Origin: a bacterium
GTDB taxonomy: Bacteria > Arandabacterota > Arandabacteria > Arandabacterales > JALGWA01
Length of the DNA stretch: 7,154 nucleotides
Assembly (NCBI GenBank): GCA_025774425.1
Contig: JALGWA010000054.1
Location: 1 to 7,154, forward strand
Direction: 5' to 3'
This document shows positions 1 through 4,968 of this stretch, piece by piece. The notes below the pieces were generated by a model that had not been told where the DNA came from, did no database searches, and saw nothing but the letters and a program-made list of their open reading frames with translations. How positions within the stretch are numbered: position 1 is the stretch's first letter; each line of letters starts with the position of its first letter. The translations under genes were made by a program, and so were the position numbers.

Positions 1-2
1 GC

Positions 3-968
3 GTGGACGACCTCGTGCGGAGCGCGGGAGAGAAACTCAAGGCCGGGGACGCGGCCGGCGCCGCGCGCGACGTCGCGGTCGCCTCCAACCTCGAGTCCGA
101 GACGGCCTTCCCGCTCTTCCAGTACTCCGGGCCCGACCTGCACGCACGCTGCACGACGGCGCCGGGGGAGTGCCTGACGAGGGCGCCCGCGGACGATGCA
201 GTCGCCGCAGCCCTCGCGTATCTCCTCGAGGGCGAGAAGGTGCGCGCCTTCATCGACGGTCTAGACGCGGAGGAGAAGAGAAGCCTGTTTCCCCCCGTCG
301 CGCTGGAGAGGGATCCAGGAATGCGGGACCTCTTCGCGGCCTTGGCCGAGGCCCACGCGGCGCTCGGCGAGATCGAGAGCGGCAGACTCGCCGCTTTGCG
401 GGCCGACGTCGGGAGGGCCGCCCAGGTTACCGCGGCGCTCGCCGGCTTTCTGGCCGGCGCCTCGCCGGCCGGAGAGGGCACGGCGCGCTCGCTCGAACGG
501 TTGAGGAGAACGGCGGGGGGCCTGGTCAAGGACTTCGAGGGCCTCGATTCGCTGCTCGACGACCTGCAGCTGAAGAGGGTCAAACGCCGTATCGGCAACC
601 TCCTGGAGAGCGAGGACGAGTTGAGGGCCGCCGGTGAGGTCGTGAAGCCGGGCGACGGGGGCGGGCGGGCCGCGCTGGACGACGCCGTCGCGCTCATAGA
701 GGAATTCAGGCGGAACGGCATACTCGAGGCGGTAGACGAGATCGAAGCGGAGCTGGCGGGACTCGTGGTCGGCCTGCTCGGCCGCCGCGTTCACTCCGAG
801 CAGCATTGGCAGTACCTCAGGGAGCTGGCCTTCAAATACCCGGTGAGCCCTCTCGTGTGCTGCATCAGGAAGCTCAACGACCGCTACATGGTCGTGCCGA
901 GATGGGACGGCGCGCTGACGGCAATCTTGAGGGAGTTTCTAGAGAGCGGCCCCGCCGGGTCCCGCTGA
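3..968 (+). CDS. Hypothetical helical protein, probably 5'-truncated by the window
   Basis: I do not recognise this protein. The frame is open from the window edge; the GTG at position 3 is only the first possible start, no ribosome binding site can be seen, and the true start probably lies upstream. The 321 visible residues are rich in Ala, Glu, Arg and Leu. I see no signal peptide or convincing transmembrane segment, so it is probably cytoplasmic. Residues about 105-150, 160-210 and 222-262 read as long amphipathic helices, possibly coiled coil, separated by Gly/Pro-rich breaks near 151-160 and 211-222. The end (about 265-315) looks more globular, with aromatic residues and a Cys-Cys pair at 286-287. 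It ends at TGA 966-968, only 17 bases from the stop of the convergent aminotransferase fusion. That it codes is supported by an uninterrupted frame with a credible amino-acid mix; a long overlapping antisense frame looks like a shadow. Confidence 0.72.
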   Translation: MDDLVRSAGEKLKAGDAAGAARDVAVASNLESETAFPLFQYSGPDLHARCTTAPGECLTRAPADDAVAAALAYLLEGEKVRAFIDGLDAEEKRSLFPPVALERDPGMRDLFAALAEAHAALGEIESGRLAALRADVGRAAQVTAALAGFLAGASPAGEGTARSLERLRRTAGGLVKDFEGLDSLLDDLQLKRVKRRIGNLLESEDELRAAGEVVKPGDGGGRAALDDAVALIEEFRRNGILEAVDEIEAELAGLVVGLLGRRVHSEQHWQYLRELAFKYPVSPLVCCIRKLNDRYMVVPRWDGALTAILREFLESGPAGSR

Positions 969-976
969 CCCCGGCG
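953..976. terminator. GC-only hairpin between convergent genes (possible bidirectional 3' end)
   Basis: CGCCGGG (953-959) and CCCGGCG (970-976) form a perfect 7-bp inverted repeat with a 10-base loop that contains the TGA of the upstream gene (966-968). It lies just beyond the stop of the convergent fusion gene (986-988), so it could end or stabilise both transcripts. There is no T-tract on either side, so it is not a canonical intrinsic terminator. A short GC palindrome can arise by chance in DNA this rich in G+C. Confidence 0.3.
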
Positions 977-985
977 ACCGACGCG

Positions 986-3331
986 CTACATTTCCGCCGC
1001 TATGCGCGCCAGCCTCTCGATGATCCCCGAAGTCTTCTCGGCGGCGGTGTTCACGAGATAGCAGGGCACGAGCCCCAGGAGGTGCTCGAAGTAGCGCCTG
1101 TGGAGGTCGAGACGCTCGCGCGTCTGCACGAGGATGTAAGGGTTGTAGTAGGGTTCGCTGCCGAGACCCGCCGCGTTGGACGAGGCGTACCTGCCCTCCT
1201 CGAGGTAGCGGATGGCGTCGCCGGCGCCGAGCTTCTCCACGACCGGCGACGTCCTGTCGCTCCGCAATATCGTCACCGCACCCAGCACCGTCCGCTTGGT
1301 GTAGCCGTCGACTCCGCGCAGCCAATAGGGATCGAGCAGCGCCCGCGAGTACTTGGACGCCCAGTAGCAGCGCGTCCCGCCGGCGTCGAGGTCGCAGTCG
1401 CCGAGGCTCTCGCAAGAGGTGTTGAGGCAGTCGTCCTTGCGCGTCACGACGTTCTCGAGCTTGCTCTTGTCGAACAGGCCTGCGAGGTCGCCGTAGGTCC
1501 GCGCCGCCCTCGTCCTCACGTAGAACTTCCGCTCGGAGATGTCGGCCACGGCGCGGTCGGCGGAATAGCGGACGACGAAGAAATCATTCGAATGCATCTT
1601 CGCGCCGGGGGTGCGCAACAGCCCGTATGCGATTGTTCCCCTGCCGAGGCCGGGGGGCGCGATGATCGCGAGGCCCTTGCCGTCGAAGTCGAGGCAGGCT
1701 CCGTGTATGGTGTGGGTCTCGGACACGTGTTCCGCCATGTCGGTCACAAGCCCCAGCGCCCACTTGCGCACCTGCTCATACGAGTCGCAATTGACTATGA
1801 TACCCGTCCTCGTGTCGGAGTTGTGGAACGCCCGCGGCTCGCGGCCGGGAACGCCGTCCACGGCATAGACGATCGCGTGCGGTTCGACGTCGCCCTCGAG
1901 CTCGCTCGGGTACCAGTTCTCGGCCCAGAACTCGTAGATGTTGCGCATGTTGGTCCGGAGCTGCACGATGACGCCGGCTATGTTGGCGTTCCACTCGAAG
2001 TAACTGTCGTGCCGCAGCGCGGTCTCGATCTCGGACACCAGCGCATTCCTCGCCTTGACCGGTATTCCGGTCTCGCCGGGCACCGTGCCCTTGACCCGCG
2101 TCATGGTGTTGCTCAGCGCGACGCGCTTGATGCTGGGGGCCGTTCTCAGCCTGGAGACGGCATCCGCGATGCGGTCCATCGCCTTCTCCACGTTCTCCAT
2201 GGAGGTTGCGTAGGAAATCCTGATGCAGTCGTTCCGTCCGAAGGCGGCGCCCGGCACGACGGCGACATTGGCGTACTTGAGAAGGAAATAGGCCAGCCCG
2301 TGCGAGTTTCTGATCAGCATGCCCTCGTATTCCTTGTCGAAATAGGCCGAGAAGTTGGGGAATACGTAGAAGGCGCCCTTGGGCTCGACGCATGAGACAT
2401 CGGGTATCATCTTGAGCTTCTGCAGCACGTAGTTCCTGCGTCTCTGGAATTCGGACACCATGCGGGCGACATCCATCTGCGGACCCTCGAGGGCCTCGAT
2501 GGCCGCCATCTGCGACACCGAGCAGGCATTCGATGTGTTGTGCCCCTGGACCTTGCCCATGGCGGCTATGATCTCCTTCGGGCCGGCGGCCCACCCCAGT
2601 CTCCAGCCCGTCATGGAGTAGGCCTTGGATACGCCGTTGATGACGATGGTTCTCTGCTTGACGTCCTTGCCCAGCGAGGCGACGCTCGCGAAGCGGAAGC
2701 CGTCGTAGACGAGTTTCTCGTAGATCTCGTCGGCGACGATGTAGAGCCCTTCCCTGACGGCCGTCCTGCAGAGCGCATCCAGTTCCTCCCTGGTGTACGC
2801 CGTGCCGGTCGGGTTGCTCGGGTTGTTTATGAGCACCGCCTTGGTATTGAAGTTGATCGCCTGCTCAAGCGTCTCCGGCGTCAGCTTGAAGCCGTCCTCT
2901 TCCCGCGTGTGGACGATCACGGGCCGCCCGCCCGCGAGGGTCACCTGTTGCGGGTACGACACCCAGTACGGCGCCGGGATGATCACCTCCTCGCCCGGAC
3001 CTATCAACGCCATGAACAGGTTGAAGAGGGAGTTCTTGGCGCCGGAGGATACGATGATCTCGTCCGGAGAGTAGTCGAGGTTGCTGTCGCGCTTGATCTT
3101 GGCTGCGATGGCCTGCTTGAGCTCCGGCAGGCCCGGGTTCGGCGTGTACCTGGTGATGTCATGGTCGATTGCCGTCTTCCCGGCCTGCTTGATGTTCTCG
3201 GGGGTTGGAAAGTCCGGCTCGCCCACGCTCATGTTGATGACATCGACGCCCCGGGCCTTGAGCTCCTTGGCCTTGGCCATTATCCTCAAGGTCTCGGACT
3301 CGCCTATCCTGGTTACTCTCTCGGACAGCAT
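986..3331 (-). CDS. Aspartate-type aminotransferase fused to a PEPCK/HprK-like P-loop domain
   Basis: Residues 1-396 are a complete fold-type I, class I PLP aminotransferase of the aspartate family. Seen: GEPDFPTP at 37-44, PYW at 121-123, NNPSNPTG at 169-176 (N173 expected to contact PLP), ADEIY at 200-204 (D201 pairs with the pyridine nitrogen), SKAYSMTGWRLGW with K236 as Schiff-base lysine, and R371 in RISYATS for the substrate carboxylate. The expected reaction is aspartate + 2-oxoglutarate to oxaloacetate + glutamate; substrate choice is not proven. Residues about 425-781 are a PEP carboxykinase/HPr kinase-like domain: TIHG with H543, then a P-loop at 558-566 reading APPGLGRGT (Lys to Arg at 564), a SND motif (581-583) where PEPCKs have GDD or QDD, and R654 in GTRCYW matching the PEP-site arginine of PEPCK. 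Four cysteines (635, 640, 646, 655) are clustered. The ATG at 3331 has GAGGAG five bases upstream. It follows the flotillin gene by two bases and lacks an obvious internal start at M410. The aminotransferase call is firm; the function of the C-terminal half is unknown. Confidence 0.9.
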   Translation of the reverse strand: MLSERVTRIGESETLRIMAKAKELKARGVDVINMSVGEPDFPTPENIKQAGKTAIDHDITRYTPNPGLPELKQAIAAKIKRDSNLDYSPDEIIVSSGAKNSLFNLFMALIGPGEEVIIPAPYWVSYPQQVTLAGGRPVIVHTREEDGFKLTPETLEQAINFNTKAVLINNPSNPTGTAYTREELDALCRTAVREGLYIVADEIYEKLVYDGFRFASVASLGKDVKQRTIVINGVSKAYSMTGWRLGWAAGPKEIIAAMGKVQGHNTSNACSVSQMAAIEALEGPQMDVARMVSEFQRRRNYVLQKLKMIPDVSCVEPKGAFYVFPNFSAYFDKEYEGMLIRNSHGLAYFLLKYANVAVVPGAAFGRNDCIRISYATSMENVEKAMDRIADAVSRLRTAPSIKRVALSNTMTRVKGTVPGETGIPVKARNALVSEIETALRHDSYFEWNANIAGVIVQLRTNMRNIYEFWAENWYPSELEGDVEPHAIVYAVDGVPGREPRAFHNSDTRTGIIVNCDSYEQVRKWALGLVTDMAEHVSETHTIHGACLDFDGKGLAIIAPPGLGRGTIAYGLLRTPGAKMHSNDFFVVRYSADRAVADISERKFYVRTRAARTYGDLAGLFDKSKLENVVTRKDDCLNTSCESLGDCDLDAGGTRCYWASKYSRALLDPYWLRGVDGYTKRTVLGAVTILRSDRTSPVVEKLGAGDAIRYLEEGRYASSNAAGLGSEPYYNPYILVQTRERLDLHRRYFEHLLGLVPCYLVNTAAEKTSGIIERLARIAAEM

Positions 3332-3333
3332 CG

Positions 3334-4731
3334 CTACTCCTCAGCGCCTTCCGAGCCTCCAGGCCCCTCGACCTTCGAGCGCATCGCAGTAAGGTCGGTG
3401 AGGAGCTTCTTGAGGTCCTCGCCGCCGAGGGATTCGACTATGGCGGGCAGTTGGGCGAGAACCCTCGCGACCTCGCCGGTGATGCGCGATGCTCCCAGGG
3501 AGGAGTCCCCCGAGCCGCCGACGACCACTATCTTGTCGACCTTGGAGAGGGGCTCGGACACGGATCTTGCCAGCTCGGGCAGTATCTCTATGAACATCTG
3601 GTATATCGCGGCCTGGTTGTACTGGCTCCAGGACTCGGCCTTCTTCTTCATGCCCTCGGCTTCCGCCAGGATCCTGGCCCTCAGTATGTCGGCCTCCGCG
3701 CTTCCCTCCAGCTTCTTGGCGACTGCGCGGCCTTTGGCCTCCATTTCGTACCTGTAGGACTCGGCCTCCGCCGGCCGCTTGACGGTGGCCTCGAGCTCCT
3801 TCTCCTTGCGCTTGATCTCCATCTCCTCGAGCTCGACGGCCTTCTTCTTCTCTATCAGCATGACCTCGGCCTCCTCGGCCCGGACCTGCTTGTTCATCTT
3901 GTGGCGCTCGAGTTCATAGGACAGGTCGGCCTTGGCGCGCTTCTCGTTCACGGCGGCCTGGTACTCGGCGCGCTTGGACTCGAAGTCCCGCGTCGCCTCG
4001 TCGACCTCGGTCTCGGCCCTGAGCCGCGCGATGTCGCCTTCCTTGCGAGCCTCCGCGGCCTTGATCGCGGCGAACTTCTGCGCTTCGGCTTCGGCGACTG
4101 CGGCCTCCCCCTTCACCCTCGCGATCTCGGGCCTGCCGAGGGCCTCGAGATAGCCCTGGGTGTCGGTGATCTCGGTGAGCGAGAAGGAGATTATGGTGAG
4201 CCCCATCCGGGCGAGATCCTTGCCCGCCTCCTGTTCGACCTTGTCGGCGAACTCCTTGCGATTCCTGTATATCTCCTCGACGGTCATCGTGCCGATGGTC
4301 GAGCGCACGTGGCCCTCGATGATCTGGTGCGAGACCTCGCGCATGCCCTGGATGCCCTCGCCGAGGAACTGCTCGGCGGCGTGCCTGATGTCGTAATCGG
4401 TGCTGCTGACCCTGACCTGGGCGGTGCCCTTGACGGCGACCGGTATGCCCTTGGACGTCATGACCTCCGGGGTCTTGACATCGACCGTGAACACCTCGAG
4501 CGAGAGGACCTCCGCGGTTTCGACGAAAGGAAGGACGAACGTGCCGCCGCCTATATGCGTCCTGTAGCCGATTTCCTTGACGGTGCCGTCCGGGTCGGTC
4601 ACGGTGCGCTTCCTGCCGCCGGAAATGATGAGGACTTCATTGGGCCCGACCTTGCGGTACTGCTTCCAGAGCGCGAGGATGAGAACACACACCGCCGCCG
4701 CGGCGATTACGACTATCCAGTACCAAGGCAT
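3334..4731 (-). CDS. Flotillin-like SPFH-domain membrane protein
   Basis: This 465-residue protein has the flotillin layout. Residues about 4-22 form one hydrophobic membrane anchor followed by a basic stretch (WKQYRK), expected to place the bulk in the cytoplasm. About 28-200 is the SPFH/prohibitin-homology domain, beginning with GPNEVLI and containing the beta-rich VDVKTPEVMTSKGIPVAVKG stretch. About 200-365 is a long charged coiled coil with many Ala-Glu repeats (such as EAAVAEAEAQ and GSAEADILRARILAEAEG), typical of flotillins. About 370-450 is the flotillin C-terminal region, including a Gly-rich VVVGGSGDSS turn and a helical end used for oligomerisation in this family. Length is close to bacterial FloT-like proteins. 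Such proteins scaffold membrane microdomains and assemble signalling or transport complexes. The start is supported by GGAGGG seven bases upstream and by a strong promoter. It is the first gene of an operon with the aminotransferase fusion; the usual NfeD partner is not seen in this window. Confidence 0.93.
   Translation of the reverse strand: MPWYWIVVIAAAAVCVLILALWKQYRKVGPNEVLIISGGRKRTVTDPDGTVKEIGYRTHIGGGTFVLPFVETAEVLSLEVFTVDVKTPEVMTSKGIPVAVKGTAQVRVSSTDYDIRHAAEQFLGEGIQGMREVSHQIIEGHVRSTIGTMTVEEIYRNRKEFADKVEQEAGKDLARMGLTIISFSLTEITDTQGYLEALGRPEIARVKGEAAVAEAEAQKFAAIKAAEARKEGDIARLRAETEVDEATRDFESKRAEYQAAVNEKRAKADLSYELERHKMNKQVRAEEAEVMLIEKKKAVELEEMEIKRKEKELEATVKRPAEAESYRYEMEAKGRAVAKKLEGSAEADILRARILAEAEGMKKKAESWSQYNQAAIYQMFIEILPELARSVSEPLSKVDKIVVVGGSGDSSLGASRITGEVARVLAQLPAIVESLGGEDLKKLLTDLTAMRSKVEGPGGSEGAEE
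3337..3342 (-). promoter_or_regulatory. Ribosome binding site of the aminotransferase fusion, inside the flotillin 3' end
   Basis: GAGGAG on the minus strand ends five bases before the ATG at 3331. It also encodes the last two glutamates of the upstream flotillin, followed directly by TAG and a two-base gap. The arrangement fixes the start and suggests translational coupling of the two genes. Confidence 0.8.
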
Positions 4732-4738
4732 ACCGATA

Positions 4739-4744
4739 CCCTCC
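4739..4744 (-). promoter_or_regulatory. Ribosome binding site of the flotillin gene
   Basis: GGAGGG on the minus strand lies seven bases before the ATG at 4731, close to ideal spacing, and fixes that start. Confidence 0.8.
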
Positions 4745-4775
4745 GTATATGCGTGAGTCGTCGTCCAGACGTCGG

Positions 4776-4804
4776 ATTATAGGCAGAAAGGACGCCGTTG
4801 GCAA
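4776..4804 (-). promoter_or_regulatory. Sigma70-type promoter for the flotillin/aminotransferase-fusion operon
   Basis: On the minus strand the -35 box TTGCCA (4804-4799, 5 of 6 consensus) is separated by 17 bases from a perfect -10 box TATAAT (4781-4776). Transcription would begin near 4769, giving a leader of about 38 bases with the ribosome binding site in it. Its hexamers, spacer length and first spacer bases match the divergent promoter at 4897-4925. Confidence 0.8.
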
Positions 4805-4847
4805 CCGAAATAAGCCGAGCGGATCGGGTCACGGAATCCGGGGCGCT

Positions 4848-4876
4848 CCCCTCCGGCGCCTCCCCGCCTGGAGGGG
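4848..4876. repeat. Inverted repeat between the divergent promoters (candidate operator)
   Basis: CCCCTCC (4848-4854) and GGAGGGG (4870-4876) form a perfect 7-bp inverted repeat with 15 bases between arms. It lies between the two outward promoters, upstream of both -35 boxes, where an activator or shared regulator could bind. The arms are low-complexity GC-rich DNA, so chance is a real alternative. Apart from this repeat and the promoters I see nothing else convincing in the 4732-4968 gap. Confidence 0.3.
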
Positions 4877-4896
4877 CCCGGCGGGCGATTACGATG

Positions 4897-4925
4897 TTGC
4901 CATCGGCGCTCTCAGTTACTATAAT
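4897..4925 (+). promoter_or_regulatory. Sigma70-type promoter for the PEP carboxykinase-like gene
   Basis: The -35 box TTGCCA (4897-4902) and a perfect -10 box TATAAT (4920-4925) are 17 bases apart. The start of transcription would be near 4932. The -10 overlaps the in-frame ATG at 4924, which therefore cannot be the translation start of a transcript made here; this supports the GTG at 4969. Confidence 0.8.
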
Positions 4926-4959
4926 GGCGCGACGGTGTGAGGATGGAGTCCGTGGATCC

Positions 4960-4966
4960 GGAGGAG
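4960..4966 (+). promoter_or_regulatory. Ribosome binding site that selects the GTG start at 4969
   Basis: GGAGGAG sits just before the GTG at 4969; counted from GGAGG the spacing is four bases, a little short but usable. It lies downstream of the predicted transcription start, and no other in-frame start codon occurs between that point and 4969. Confidence 0.6.
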
Positions 4967-4968
4967 TC

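Noticed and set aside
261..806. Minus-strand open frame opposite the first gene
   Set aside because: The plus-strand frame is longer, has a more protein-like composition and ends neatly at the convergent junction; I kept only that one, though neither product is recognised.
2102..2104. Internal ATG (M410) as a separate start for the PEPCK-like half
   Set aside because: No Shine-Dalgarno sequence precedes it and the frame is continuous with the aminotransferase; a fusion is the simpler reading, though internal initiation cannot be excluded.
806..2395. Long plus-strand open frame of 529 codons
   Set aside because: It lies antisense to the aminotransferase-PEPCK fusion, whose catalytic motifs are unmistakable. 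Its product is a Val/Arg/Gly-rich mix without motifs, as expected of an antisense shadow in GC-rich DNA.
2540..3757. Plus-strand open frame of 405 codons over the aminotransferase and flotillin
   Set aside because: It crosses the boundary of two well-supported minus-strand genes and shows no domain or ribosome binding site.
3451..4782. Plus-strand open frame of 443 codons opposite the flotillin
   Set aside because: It is the antisense image of the repetitive coiled-coil codons, giving Leu/Gly/Asp-rich repeats, and it runs through the flotillin promoter leader.
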